Positions 1-7,929 of a DNA stretch of 38,404 bases are shown here, one piece after another (position 1 is the stretch's first letter; each line of letters begins with the position of its first letter). The notes under the pieces were generated by a model that was not told the origin of the DNA, did no database searches, and saw nothing but the letters and a program-made list of their open reading frames with translations. Source of the DNA: a virus. The DNA lies in IMG/VR virus record IMGVR_UViG_3300046542_000297, positions 1 through 38,404 of that record; one strand, written 5' to 3'. The position numbers and the translations under genes are program-made.

Positions 1-65
1 CTGACTCCGACGCTGACGGCGCCGCCGACGCAGCGGGCAAGGCCGGCAAACGGGCCGCCAAGTGA
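1..65 (+). CDS. 3' end of small head protein (rest at 38055-38277)
   Basis: This is the last 21 codons and the TGA stop of the Ala/Asp-rich small head-region protein that begins at 38055. It is split only because the circular genome was opened here. Its stop overlaps the GTG start of the next gene (GTGA), which suggests translational coupling. See the full copy at 38055-38342 for the description. Confidence 0.8.
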   Translation, partial: DSDADGAADAAGKAGKRAAK

Positions 66-127
66 TCGGCGACGACGACTTTGCGGCCTTCTATGACCCT
101 GACGAGTTCGGCGCGATTGTGCAACTG
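1..127. repeat. Terminal direct repeat, copy 1 (assembly overlap)
   Basis: These 127 bases are identical to the last 127 bases of the window. The repeat starts and stops in the middle of genes and both copies continue the same reading frames. It is therefore most simply the overlap left where a circular or circularly permuted molecule was closed by a de Bruijn assembler; 127 is a common maximum k-mer size. The true genome length is then 38,277 bp. It is not likely to be a biological terminal repeat. Confidence 0.9.
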
Positions 128-442
128 ATCGAGCAGGGCCAAGCAGCGCGAGACGTCGCCGGCATGTTCGGCAAGCCGGACGCCTCGGGCGGCATCTACC
201 GAGGCGGTATCGATCCTGGAGCGGCCAACGTGCGCGGTAAGCCCCTGCAGGATCATTTCCAGATCGCCAACCGTGAGCTGCCAGCCAACTGGAAGGCAGC
301 CAAGGTCGTTTCCAAGGGCGTCGAGTATTCGATCGTCGCGGCTGAGCCGCTCGGCCGGATTCGCACGCTCCTAACGCTCGTGCCGTATGGCGATCGAGAG
401 GCGACACCAGCGGAGCGCGGAACATGGCGGGCTTCCATGTAG
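62..442 (+). CDS. Putative head-tail joining protein (lambda gpFII-like)
   Basis: A 126-residue protein starting with GTG that overlaps the preceding stop codon by four bases. No domain motif is conclusive. Size, position (after capsid and the small head protein, before gpZ- and gp37-like tail completion genes) and the compact beta-rich look of its C-terminal half fit the connector that caps the filled head and receives the tail, as gpFII does in lambda. It overlaps the next gene by 19 bases, part of a tightly packed structural operon. The family call is inferred mainly from synteny. Confidence 0.55.
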   Translation: MIGDDDFAAFYDPDEFGAIVQLIEQGQAARDVAGMFGKPDASGGIYRGGIDPGAANVRGKPLQDHFQIANRELPANWKAAKVVSKGVEYSIVAAEPLGRIRTLLTLVPYGDREATPAERGTWRASM

Positions 443-948
443 AACTGAAAATGAGCGGGCTCGCTCAATTCGACGGCGGCCTCGCCGATGCGGGCAAAAA
501 GCTCGACTTGGCGGCCGCTCGAGCGCTGCGGAAAACGGCGCAATGGCTGAGGACGCATAGCTCTCGGGAAATCGCCCAAGAGCTGCGGATCTCAAAAAGT
601 CCGCTTGGCCATCGGTACAAAGTTTTCGCCCGAGGCACCGCCAAAGAGGTGAAATTGTGGGTCGGCCTCGAGCCGATCGCAGTTCACTACCTTGGCCAGC
701 CGAAACAGACCGCGACCGGCGTATCTGTCGGGCATCGTCAATACGACGACGCCTTTATCTCCCCCATGAAAAGCAGTCAGCGCCTCGTGTTCGTTCGCAA
801 GGGCCGCGAGCGGCTGCCGATAGAGCTCGTTCGCGAGGACTGGGAAGGCCCGGCCATGACCGCGCTCGAGAAGTGGGAGAAGCGCGCGCAAAACCGCTTT
901 TTAGAGCTATTCGAGCAAGAGGCTAAACATGTCTTTTCGGCCGCTTAA
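424..948 (+). CDS. Minor tail protein Z-like (tail completion)
   Basis: A 174-residue protein resembling the lambda gpZ / prophage minor tail protein Z family. It has an N-terminal helical segment (about residues 15-55, rich in Ala, Lys and Arg), then a beta-rich core with repeated aromatic and Gly residues, and a charged C-terminal helix. In lambda, gpZ acts late in tail maturation at the end of the tail that joins the head. It starts inside the preceding gene and its end overlaps the next gene by 20 bases, so translation of these connector and tail genes is probably coupled. Confidence 0.65.
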   Translation: MAGFHVELKMSGLAQFDGGLADAGKKLDLAAARALRKTAQWLRTHSSREIAQELRISKSPLGHRYKVFARGTAKEVKLWVGLEPIAVHYLGQPKQTATGVSVGHRQYDDAFISPMKSSQRLVFVRKGRERLPIELVREDWEGPAMTALEKWEKRAQNRFLELFEQEAKHVFSAA

Positions 949-1462
949 CAAAGTCTCCGATCTGTTCTTTGCGATCGGCGACGCGATCCACGCGGCTGGC
1001 TTCGGCGTCGACGTCGCCAACTATGACGACTTCGACGGCAAGGTCGGCGACGCGATGGTGCTGATCGAGATCGAGCGCACGTCGCCGGCCACCAAGAACA
1101 ACGACGGGCGCCACGTTCACGACGTAACGGTCACCCTGCACGCGGTCGTCGCGCGGTGGCGAAAATTCTCGGCGCTTGAGGCCGCCAACTTGGCGACGCT
1201 GCTCGAGCGCCTGGCCGACACAAACCGTTGGGGCTTTCATGGCCGCCAGTGCCAGTACCCGAGCGACCTGCATAGTGGCCCCTCGATTTTCCAGAAAGGC
1301 CGTGACGGGTACGACGCCTGGGGCTGCACGTTCCGCCAGGCGCTCGCGCCAGGCCCTGACAAGCTGCCAGAAGACCCGGTAATGACCGGCATGCCGCTCG
1401 TAGCTGAAAGCTGGCGAGTCACCGACATGGACGACCCCGCTCAGTATCGCCCTCTGGAGTAA
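929..1462 (+). CDS. Tail completion protein (Mu gp37-like, DUF1834-type)
   Basis: A 177-residue protein with the features of Mu gp37-like (DUF1834) tail terminator or completion proteins found just upstream of the baseplate spike gene in P2- and Mu-type myoviruses. The N-terminal part is an alpha/beta unit containing a run of Asp residues around residue 30, and the middle contains a predicted beta-strand pair (about residues 45-75). It has no catalytic motif. It probably stops tail-tube polymerisation at the neck. The call rests on size, character and gene order. Confidence 0.6.
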   Translation: MSFRPLNKVSDLFFAIGDAIHAAGFGVDVANYDDFDGKVGDAMVLIEIERTSPATKNNDGRHVHDVTVTLHAVVARWRKFSALEAANLATLLERLADTNRWGFHGRQCQYPSDLHSGPSIFQKGRDGYDAWGCTFRQALAPGPDKLPEDPVMTGMPLVAESWRVTDMDDPAQYRPLE

Positions 1463-1468
1463 CTGCCC

Positions 1469-2086
1469 ATGTTCGCCGCCATGATTGGCCAGCAGCTCGG
1501 CCCGCTGATCGATCGGCTGGCCGAGCTCGAGACTGAGATCGAGGATCTGCGTCGCCGCGCTGAGAACCATAACCGTATTGGGACGCTGGTCAGCGTCGAC
1601 GCGGCTGCCGGCACCTGCAAGGTGAGTCACGGCGAGCTGACCACGCCACCGATTAAGTGGATGAACCCCAGCGCGGGGGAGATCAGCGAAACGCGCGTAC
1701 CGTCGGTGGGCGAGCAATGCCTGCTGATCAATTACGGCGGCGGGGATGGCGGCGCCCATGCGATCGCCCTCTGCGGTCTGACCTCCGACGCATTTCCGGC
1801 GCCGTCGACGGTGGCCACGCTTCGGCGCCAGGTCTACCCGGACGGCACCGAAAGCAGCTACGACCACGGCTCGCACGGTTTCACCTGGGCCAACGGCCCG
1901 CTATCGGTCAAGGCCGATCGTGACGGCGTCGTCGTAATGCTCGGCGCTGTGGGGTTCGAGGTGACCGCTGCCGGCTTCTCGCATATCGGCGGAAAGGTCG
2001 ACCACGACGGCAAAAACATCGGCAAAGACCACCTGCACAAAGACACGCAGCCGAAAGACGGTGCGGTGTCTGGACCTCCTCAATGA
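1469..2086 (+). CDS. V: Baseplate spike protein gpV
   Basis: A 205-residue homologue of P2 gpV, the trimeric membrane-piercing spike at the tail tip. An N-terminal coiled-coil-like segment (about residues 10-35) precedes an OB-fold region (about 40-100, with the INYGGGDGG stretch), then repetitive beta-strand turns expected of the beta-helical needle. The C-terminus has a His-x-His motif near residue 190 (DHLHKD) and ends in a GPPQ-like tail. The matching His pair in P2 gpV and phi92 gp138 binds an iron ion at the spike apex. A good ribosome-binding site (GGAG) lies upstream. It opens the V-W-J-I baseplate operon. Confidence 0.9.
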   Translation: MFAAMIGQQLGPLIDRLAELETEIEDLRRRAENHNRIGTLVSVDAAAGTCKVSHGELTTPPIKWMNPSAGEISETRVPSVGEQCLLINYGGGDGGAHAIALCGLTSDAFPAPSTVATLRRQVYPDGTESSYDHGSHGFTWANGPLSVKADRDGVVVMLGAVGFEVTAAGFSHIGGKVDHDGKNIGKDHLHKDTQPKDGAVSGPPQ

Positions 2087-2415
2087 TCGGAATCGACCGC
2101 GAAACCGGGGCGATGGTCGACGACTGGCCTCAATTCGTGCAGCGCGCGACCAAGGCCATGACGACGCCCCTCGGCACCCGCCAAAAACGCCCGCTCTACG
2201 GCTCGAAACTGCCGGCAATGCTCGCGCAGAACATGACCGACGAGCACTTGATATTGGCTCAGTCCGAGGCCGTTTCGACCTTCTACAACCCCGCCAACGG
2301 CGTGGACGACTTCAAGCCCTCGAGCGTGATCGCTACTCGGCAGGCGTCGGGCCTGTTGCTGCGCTTCGAGGGCGTTTGGGTAAACCGAAAAATGACGTTT
2401 GAGGTGCTGTTTTGA
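2083..2415 (+). CDS. W: Baseplate wedge protein gpW (gp25-like)
   Basis: A 110-residue member of the P2 gpW / T4 gp25 family, a wedge protein that forms the sheath-initiation collar of the baseplate. The small single domain (GIDRETG start, then the LxTRxxxRPxYGS motif around residues 48-58) is characteristic of gp25-like proteins. Its ATG overlaps the gpV stop codon and its own stop overlaps the start of gpJ, as in P2. Confidence 0.93.
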   Translation: MIGIDRETGAMVDDWPQFVQRATKAMTTPLGTRQKRPLYGSKLPAMLAQNMTDEHLILAQSEAVSTFYNPANGVDDFKPSSVIATRQASGLLLRFEGVWVNRKMTFEVLF

Positions 2416-3413
2416 GCATGCTTCTACCTGGTCAAAACCAGCTGGCAGACCCCTCGATCGTCCTCGTCGAGGACTTCGAGACGCTGCTCGCGGAGTTCAA
2501 GACGTTTCTAGTCGAATACGTCAAAACTCGATCGCCTACCAACGCCGCGCGCCTGGCTGAGAGCCTGGCCAATGAGGGCGAGCTGCTGACGATGGCGCTC
2601 GAGGCTTTCACGCTTCGACTGCAGGCGCAGGAGCGCAAGTGGAATGCCAAAATCAAGCAAATGCTTGCATGGTGGGCCACGGGCAAGAACCTCGACGCCA
2701 GGCTCGCCGACATGGGCCTCGAGCGCCAGGTCATTTCCGAGGGCGACCCCAGCGCTTACCCTCCGATCGAGCCTGTTTACGAAAGCGACGACTCGGCCCG
2801 GCTGCGCTATTACCTGGCGCCGCACGCGCCGGCTGCAGGATCTCGCCTGCATTACCGCCGAGAGGTGCTGACGCTCGGCGAGCGGGCCACCCTCAAGGTC
2901 GAAACGCCGTCTGCAGGTGTGGTCGTGGTAACTCACACGTTCGCGCCTGACGGCAACGCCGCCAAGGTAAAGGACGGCAACGGCCGGCGCACTGCCGTCG
3001 GCTCTGGTGAGGTCGCTGTGACGGTCCTCGGCCGCGCCGGAACCGGTGCCCCGAGCGAGGAGCTGCTGACCGCCGTTCGCAAGCACTTCGCGCGCGATGA
3101 CGTGGTGCCGGAAACGGATCGGGTCACGGTGCAGGGCGCCACGATCAAGACTTACTCAATCAAGGCGGTCGTCTACATCAATTCAGGCCCTGACGCTGGC
3201 CTGGTCAAGGCTGAGGCGACTTCGCAGCTGCAGGCCTATGCAGATACCTGTCACGTCCTTGGCGGCCGCGTAGACACGTCCTGGATCGATTACACGCTGC
3301 ACAATGCTGGCGGCGTTCGCCTGCAGGTGCTCTCGCCGCTCGCGCCGGTCGAATGCGCAGACAACGAGGCCCCGTATTGCACGGGAATCGATCTGCAGGT
3401 GCTGACGCTATGA
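2412..3413 (+). CDS. J: Baseplate assembly protein gpJ
   Basis: A 333-residue P2 gpJ-type wedge protein, related to T4 gp6 and Mu gp47, that builds the baseplate periphery and links wedges together. The LARxDAxL-type region is diverged, but the length, the Gly/Val-rich central beta domain (about residues 150-220) and the C-terminal VDTSWIDYTLHNAGGVRLQVLSP segment are typical. I use a TTG start because it sits seven bases from GAGG and gives a TTGA overlap with gpW. An ATG two codons downstream is the alternative. Confidence 0.9.
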   Translation: MSMLLPGQNQLADPSIVLVEDFETLLAEFKTFLVEYVKTRSPTNAARLAESLANEGELLTMALEAFTLRLQAQERKWNAKIKQMLAWWATGKNLDARLADMGLERQVISEGDPSAYPPIEPVYESDDSARLRYYLAPHAPAAGSRLHYRREVLTLGERATLKVETPSAGVVVVTHTFAPDGNAAKVKDGNGRRTAVGSGEVAVTVLGRAGTGAPSEELLTAVRKHFARDDVVPETDRVTVQGATIKTYSIKAVVYINSGPDAGLVKAEATSQLQAYADTCHVLGGRVDTSWIDYTLHNAGGVRLQVLSPLAPVECADNEAPYCTGIDLQVLTL

Positions 3414-4171
3414 GTGATTACAGCGAGGGGCGCCAATACACCCTGTTGCCGGTCAACCGCTCGGCGCTCGAGGAGGGGCTCGACCTGGGCTTTTCCCGCT
3501 TTCTCGATCGGATCTCGCTGCCGTTTCCCGATCTGATGAACCCTGCCGAGGCGCCGGTCGACTTCCTGTCGTATCTGGCTGCCGATCGGGGGGTCGCTGA
3601 ATGGGACTCGGAGGCGCCTGAGCCTGAAAAGCGGTCGATGGTGGCTATGGCCTGGCCGACCAAGCGCCAGGCGGGCACGGCCAAGGCAATCAAGAGCGCG
3701 CTAAAGGGTCTGCAACTGACGGCGGATATTACGCCCTGGTACAAGCAGGCCCCGCGCGGTACGCCGTACACCTTAAAGCTCGTGGCGTGGGTCAACGACA
3801 ACCGCAACGGCGCAGAGGTGATTATCTCGCAGTCGCTGTTTCCTCGGCTGATCGCGGCCGTCGACGCAGCCAAGAACGAGCGCACGAGCTACTCGATGCA
3901 GGTCGGTGCCTTGTTCACTGGCGGCTGGGTTGCCGCCAACGCCTCGCAGGTGCGCAGCCTTGATCGTCGATCGCTCGACGCTGTTGCTGTGCAGCCTGAC
4001 GACGCCGCGAATGAAATCGGGCTGGCCAACGCCTGCGAGGTTCGCAGTATTTACCATTATTCCGCCGACGCTGTCGGCGTTCCTATTGAAACTGAAAGCC
4101 CGTTTGGCGTCGCCAATGCCGCCACCGCGCGCAGCGTCGTCAGGGTCACTATGGAGGCCGTTTCTCTATGA
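3410..4171 (+). CDS. I: Baseplate/tail protein gpI
   Basis: A 253-residue P2 gpI homologue. The N-terminal third carries the LLPxNxSALExxLD and P-x-L-xxLAxxxGVxxWD signatures of the family. The C-terminal part (about residues 160-253) is extended and contains two or three degenerate repeats (AANASQVRSLDRRS / LANACEVRSIYHYS / VANAATARSVVRVT), which standard gpI lacks. It probably joins the fibre to the baseplate. The ATG overlaps the gpJ stop, and its own end overlaps the fibre gene. Confidence 0.87.
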   Translation: MSDYSEGRQYTLLPVNRSALEEGLDLGFSRFLDRISLPFPDLMNPAEAPVDFLSYLAADRGVAEWDSEAPEPEKRSMVAMAWPTKRQAGTAKAIKSALKGLQLTADITPWYKQAPRGTPYTLKLVAWVNDNRNGAEVIISQSLFPRLIAAVDAAKNERTSYSMQVGALFTGGWVAANASQVRSLDRRSLDAVAVQPDDAANEIGLANACEVRSIYHYSADAVGVPIETESPFGVANAATARSVVRVTMEAVSL

Positions 4172-4854
4172 GCGAACCACTACAGCCGGTTATCACGACG
4201 GCTGGCCTGGCGGCCATCTGGCGCGCTGACAATACCGGCGTCGCGGCCGAGATCACCCACGTCGGGCTCGGCACCAGCGCCTATACGCCGGTCAAAACGC
4301 AGACCGCGCTCAGAACGCGCAAGGGCATGTATCCCGTGTCGGATGGCCAGCGCCTGAGCGACACCCTGTTGCACCTGACGGCAGTCGCTGACGACGCTCT
4401 CGAGTATTGGGTCAAGGAAGTGGGTTTTTACCTCTCCGACGGCACGCTGCTCGCGGTTTGGTCTGATCCGACGGCTGCCCTGGCCTACAAGTCGACCACT
4501 GCGCAGCTGCTGCTCGCTTATGACCTTTCGCTCTCGGCGCTGCCGGCGAACAGCGTAACGATCACCTCGAGCGGTGCCGGGTTGAACCTGACGCTCGCGG
4601 AGGAGCTGGCCGCGCTGGCATCGACGCAAATTGCCGAGATGCTGCGCGGCGTTAAACAGCAGGATGCGCTCGACAGTCAGGCCAGGTTGCACCAGATGGA
4701 AGGCCAGCAAATCGCAAACCTGATGGACCGAATGAAGGCCGCCGAACTGCGTCAGGACACGGATCGCGACGGTCTTTTGACTGCCGTGGCGGCCAACGCT
4801 ACCGGGTTAATTTCCTTGCAACACTTTTTCGCTAAAACCAACCTCGGAGTTTGA
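4168..4854 (+). CDS. H: Tail fibre protein, N-terminal P2 gpH-like domain
   Basis: A 228-residue protein with the baseplate-attachment domain of P2 gpH and related fibres: the ITTAGLAAI start, the ITHVGLGTSAYTP motif around residues 30-42 and the GFYLSDGTLLAVWSDP motif around residues 90-105. The C-terminal half is a helical, probably trimeric coiled coil. It stops where longer fibres would continue into a shaft, so receptor contact is probably supplied by the next gene. It overlaps gpI by four bases. Confidence 0.85.
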   Translation: MSEPLQPVITTAGLAAIWRADNTGVAAEITHVGLGTSAYTPVKTQTALRTRKGMYPVSDGQRLSDTLLHLTAVADDALEYWVKEVGFYLSDGTLLAVWSDPTAALAYKSTTAQLLLAYDLSLSALPANSVTITSSGAGLNLTLAEELAALASTQIAEMLRGVKQQDALDSQARLHQMEGQQIANLMDRMKAAELRQDTDRDGLLTAVAANATGLISLQHFFAKTNLGV

Positions 4855-4859
4855 GTCGT

Positions 4860-5597
4860 ATGAGTCTCGAATCGCAAATTGCTGACCTGGTCACGGCTAC
4901 CAATAGCCTGATCGCCACTTTCAACACCAAAAAAACCGGCATTGAAACCGCCGTCGCCGCCGCGATTGCGGCCGTGCCGCTGATGACCAAAACCTTTTAC
5001 GTCGACCAAGTGGCGGGCCTCGACACCGCCGATGGCAGCGCTGCGGCGCCTTTGAGAACAATTCAAAAGGCTGTCAGCAACACACCTGTAGGCGGTGTGT
5101 GTAAGGTCTTGCTTGTCGGCGATTATCTGCTCGATGCCAACACCAGTGTGGATCTGCGCTGCCTGGATATTGGCAGCTCTGTCGCGGGCACCAAGCGCAA
5201 GCTGACTTTGACGCATGGCATTCAGTCTGACGGCGCTCCAAGACTAAACGGGTTCACCTTTGCCAACGGTGCAGGGCTGATGTTGGGCGACCTCACAGTG
5301 ATGCTGCCGTCTCCGGCGGGAGTTACCCCAGCACCGGCTCCTTTCAGTAACAGCGTGTTCAAAACCGGCTCCGGTGGTAGCACTCCGATGCTTAGCGTCA
5401 AGCTGAGCAACGTAGACGTACAGTCTGCTGCCGACTCCGTCGCGACGCTGTTTATCCTGTTGTCGAGCGCCATTATTTTCGAGGCGGTGGGTTCGACTTT
5501 CCCGTCTGGTTTTGCGGGGCGCTACATCGGCGGTATCAGTGCGGGCACCGCCGTAAACACCCACAACAACATCCTGAGCAACCTGACCTCTCTTTAA
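4860..5597 (+). CDS. Tail fibre / receptor-binding protein
   Basis: A 245-residue protein with a short coiled-coil start and then a stretch (residue 45 onward) that begins FYVDQVAGLDTADGSAAAPLRTIQKAV. This is the entry motif of right-handed parallel beta-helix proteins used in fibres and tailspikes. The rest is Gly, Ser, Val and Leu rich, as expected of helix rungs. It has no visible polysaccharide-lyase active site. The ATG lies 10 bases after GGAG; an in-frame TTG at 4851 overlaps the previous stop and is the alternative. It is likely the host-range determinant, and its lower G+C suggests exchange between phages. Confidence 0.75.
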   Translation: MSLESQIADLVTATNSLIATFNTKKTGIETAVAAAIAAVPLMTKTFYVDQVAGLDTADGSAAAPLRTIQKAVSNTPVGGVCKVLLVGDYLLDANTSVDLRCLDIGSSVAGTKRKLTLTHGIQSDGAPRLNGFTFANGAGLMLGDLTVMLPSPAGVTPAPAPFSNSVFKTGSGGSTPMLSVKLSNVDVQSAADSVATLFILLSSAIIFEAVGSTFPSGFAGRYIGGISAGTAVNTHNNILSNLTSL

Positions 5598-5606
5598 GGA
5601 TTCGCC

Positions 5607-6071
5607 ATGAAAACCAGTAACCTGAACGTGAACCACGGCGGCGTTAGCTATGTGGGTTACGCCTACGCCTCGCTGCCTTTGTCGGCCGCTTTGGCGGCTG
5701 CTGCGATCCAAATCGACGAGGCGGCAGACTCGTGTCGCGTCGCGGTCATTGGCGGTTCGTTGCGCGCCCTGGAATACGAGCGTGCCGCCGCCGAGGCGAA
5801 GGCCTTCGCTGCTGCGGGCTACGTCGGCGACATGCCGCCGTCGGTGCAGGCCTGGGCCGATGCGGCCGAGCTGTCGCCGCAAGCGGCAACTGACAGCATC
5901 CTCGCCGAGGCCGCCGCCTGGTCGACCGCGCTGTATGCGATCCGCGCCGCTCGCTTGAAGGGCAAGCAGCGGGTGCTCAAGGCGACCAGCCACGCCGCTG
6001 CCGAGGCCCTGACTGACGAGGCGATCGCGGCAATTCGCGCCAGTGTCGAGGGCGTCGGCAACGCCGCCTGA
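5607..6071 (+). CDS. Tail fibre assembly / phage tail protein
   Basis: A 154-residue Ala-rich protein directly behind the fibre gene. The C-terminal half (AxDSILAEAAAWSTALYAIRAARLKGKQRV, about residues 95-130) matches a small protein found next to fibre genes in many Pseudomonas phages and resembles tail fibre assembly chaperones. The role as fibre chaperone is inferred from position. It is followed by a rho-independent terminator, which ends the baseplate-fibre operon. Confidence 0.6.
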   Translation: MKTSNLNVNHGGVSYVGYAYASLPLSAALAAAAIQIDEAADSCRVAVIGGSLRALEYERAAAEAKAFAAAGYVGDMPPSVQAWADAAELSPQAATDSILAEAAAWSTALYAIRAARLKGKQRVLKATSHAAAEALTDEAIAAIRASVEGVGNAA

Positions 6072-6095
6072 TCCGCGCCTCATCTGATAACCCCG

Positions 6096-6115
6096 GCCGC
6101 TAAGCGGCTTTTTTT
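6096..6115 (+). terminator. Rho-independent terminator after the fibre genes
   Basis: A perfect GCCGC/GCGGC stem with a three-base loop is followed by a run of seven T. It lies 25 bases after the fibre-assembly stop codon. Confidence 0.85.
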
Positions 6116-6133
6116 GTGCCTGGAGAAAATGCT

Positions 6134-6466
6134 TTGAATCGAACCAACATCGAGCACGCCGTCGTCGGGCTGCTGATCATGGGCCTGGTCTGGCTCGGAT
6201 TCGCCCTGGTGGGTGTGATCAATGGCCACTGGATCGGAGCCGCTGCCGGCGTCGCCTTCTTTTTCGGCCGCGAGTACACGCAGGCCGAGCGCGAGGTCGC
6301 CAAGGCGCTTGGCGTGCAGCTGATCGCGCTGCACTGGTATGCCGGCCTCGACTTCCGAACGTGGTCGCGCGACGCGCTGCTCGACTTGCTGTTTCCCCTG
6401 ATCGCCTGCCTCGCCGCCGCCCTTCTGTTGCCGCACCTGGTTGCGCTGTTGCCGCTGCTGCTGTGA
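6134..6466 (+). CDS. Small membrane protein of unknown function
   Basis: A 110-residue protein starting at TTG, chosen because GGAG lies eight bases upstream. It has two hydrophobic stretches that should cross the membrane: one near residues 8-40 (VGLLIMGLVWLGFALVGV) containing the FFFGREYTQ motif at its end, and one at the C-terminus (about residues 78-110). Proteins of this type, with an N-terminal NIEHAxVGLLI motif and a GREx segment, occur in tail regions of several gammaproteobacterial phages and have no proven role. It stands alone between two terminator-like hairpins, so it may be a moron expressed from its own signals. Confidence 0.65.
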   Translation: MNRTNIEHAVVGLLIMGLVWLGFALVGVINGHWIGAAAGVAFFFGREYTQAEREVAKALGVQLIALHWYAGLDFRTWSRDALLDLLFPLIACLAAALLLPHLVALLPLLL

Positions 6467-6501
6467 CGCAGCCCCGCGGCTGATCCCCATCCTCATTTCC
6501 T

Positions 6502-6530
6502 AAAGGCCGCCGCGTGCGGCCTTTGTCGTT
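6502..6530 (+). terminator. Terminator-like hairpin
   Basis: An AAAGGCCGC / GCGGCCTTT stem with a short loop is followed by TGTCGTTT. The T-tract is broken, so this may be an attenuator rather than a full stop. Confidence 0.55.
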
Positions 6531-6546
6531 TCTGGAGCAAAGACGC

Positions 6547-6759
6547 ATGACCAACCGCAAGAAATACACCGTCCTCGTGCCGTTCCCGCACACGGGCGGG
6601 CACTGGACGAATGAAGGCGACGAGCTCGATCTGCTGGACGTGCAAGCGCATGCGCTGGTGACTGCCGGCCGTTTGAAGCTGACCGCCGAGATCGAAGCCG
6701 AGGCAGTCGCTGCCGCCGCCCCAAAGGCCACCACGAAAACCACCGCGAAGGCTGAATAA
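6547..6759 (+). CDS. Small protein upstream of tail sheath
   Basis: A 70-residue protein with GGAG upstream of its ATG. The first 50 residues form a small compact domain with a VLVPFPHTGGHWTNEGDELDL core, and the end is a flexible Ala/Lys/Thr tail. Layout and size resemble the small protein at 38055-38342, which also has a core plus an Ala-rich tail. It ends three bases before the sheath gene. The role is unknown; it is probably structural or an assembly factor. Confidence 0.65.
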   Translation: MTNRKKYTVLVPFPHTGGHWTNEGDELDLLDVQAHALVTAGRLKLTAEIEAEAVAAAAPKATTKTTAKAE

Positions 6760-6762
6760 CGC

Positions 6763-7929
6763 ATGCCAAAGATTACGAATTTCGAGCACAACGGCGTCAC
6801 GCTCAACACCACCGAATCGCCCGAGGCAATGGGCGGCATTGGCGACAACGTGGTCGGCCTCGTCGGCACTGCGCCAAACGCAGGCTTGGGCATTCCGAAA
6901 AATGTCCCGTTTCGCATCAACACCCTCGGCCTCGCTGAGCTGCTGGACCCGACCGGCGTTGAAGAAGGCACCCTGTACCAGACCGTGAAGCAGATTCTCA
7001 AGGTCGTAAAGGTGCCGATCTATGTCGTGGTGGTCGATAAGGGCACCACGCCGGAACTGACCAAGACCAACGTCATTGGCGGTGTAGACCCGACCTCTGG
7101 CCAGCGAAAGGGCCTGTCGGCGCTGTCTACCTGTCAGGAAATGCCGACGATCATCGGCGCGCCGGGTTTCTCGTCCGAGCAGGCCGTGCATAGCGAGCTG
7201 GCTTCGCTGGGCAAGCGCATTCGCGCGCGGGTAGTGCTGGACGGCAAAGACGTTACGGTCGCCGGCCAGGTAACGAATATCACCTCGATCGGCGGCGCCG
7301 AGCTGGGCTATGACCGCTGCTACCTGGTTCACCAAATGGCGGCCGTTTACTCCAAGGCTGCGAAGGCAAATGTGTTCTTGCCGCCTTCTAGCCTGGCGAT
7401 CGCCGCGCTCGCGTCGGTCAAGCAGTGGGAAAGCCCCGGCAACCAGGTCACCTACGCGGCCGACGTGTCGCGCACTGTCGAGTACAACATTCTCGACAAG
7501 TCCACCGAGGGCGATCTGCTGAACAGCTACGGCATCAGCTACTACGCCCGCACTGAGCTGGGCGGCTTCTCGCTGCTGGGCAACCGCACCGTCACCGGCA
7601 AATTCATCAGCTACGTGGGGCTCGAGGACGCGATCGCTCGCAAGCTGGTCGGCGCGGCTCAAAAGGTCATGGCCAAGAACCTGACCAAAGGGTTCATGGA
7701 TCAGGAAGTCGAGCGCGTCAACCAGTGGCTGCAGACGCTCGTCGCCGACGGCACCATTCCGGGCGGCAAGGTGTACTTGCACCCCGATCTGAACAGCGTC
7801 GAGAAGTACAAAAACGGCACCTGGTATCTGTGCATTGACTACGGCCGCTATGCCCCGAACGAGCACATGGTTTACCAGCTCAACGCAAGCGACGCCATCA
7901 TCGAAGAATTCTTGGGGGATGTTCTCTAA
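6763..7929 (+). CDS. FI: Tail sheath protein gpFI
   Basis: A 388-residue contractile tail sheath subunit of the P2 gpFI family. The N-terminus has the typical GVxxNTTESPEAxGGIGDNVVGLVGTAPNA segment. The middle carries the catch-all beta domain, and the C-terminal third contains the conserved sheath core (GFMDQEVERVNQWLQTLVADGTIPGGKVYLHPDLNS and the final HMVYQLNASDAIIEEFL). The length matches P2 FI (396 residues). It marks the phage as a myovirus. The next gene, the tail tube, begins at the last base of the sheath gene. Confidence 0.96.
   Translation: MPKITNFEHNGVTLNTTESPEAMGGIGDNVVGLVGTAPNAGLGIPKNVPFRINTLGLAELLDPTGVEEGTLYQTVKQILKVVKVPIYVVVVDKGTTPELTKTNVIGGVDPTSGQRKGLSALSTCQEMPTIIGAPGFSSEQAVHSELASLGKRIRARVVLDGKDVTVAGQVTNITSIGGAELGYDRCYLVHQMAAVYSKAAKANVFLPPSSLAIAALASVKQWESPGNQVTYAADVSRTVEYNILDKSTEGDLLNSYGISYYARTELGGFSLLGNRTVTGKFISYVGLEDAIARKLVGAAQKVMAKNLTKGFMDQEVERVNQWLQTLVADGTIPGGKVYLHPDLNSVEKYKNGTWYLCIDYGRYAPNEHMVYQLNASDAIIEEFLGDVL

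Noticed and set aside
1-127. Biological direct terminal repeats as in T7-like phages
   Set aside because: The repeat begins and ends inside genes, is only 127 bp, and the terminase is of the cos-cutting lambda type.
6493-7866. A minus-strand frame of 457 codons across the tail sheath gene
   Set aside because: Antisense to a confidently identified sheath gene; composition is typical of a shadow frame.
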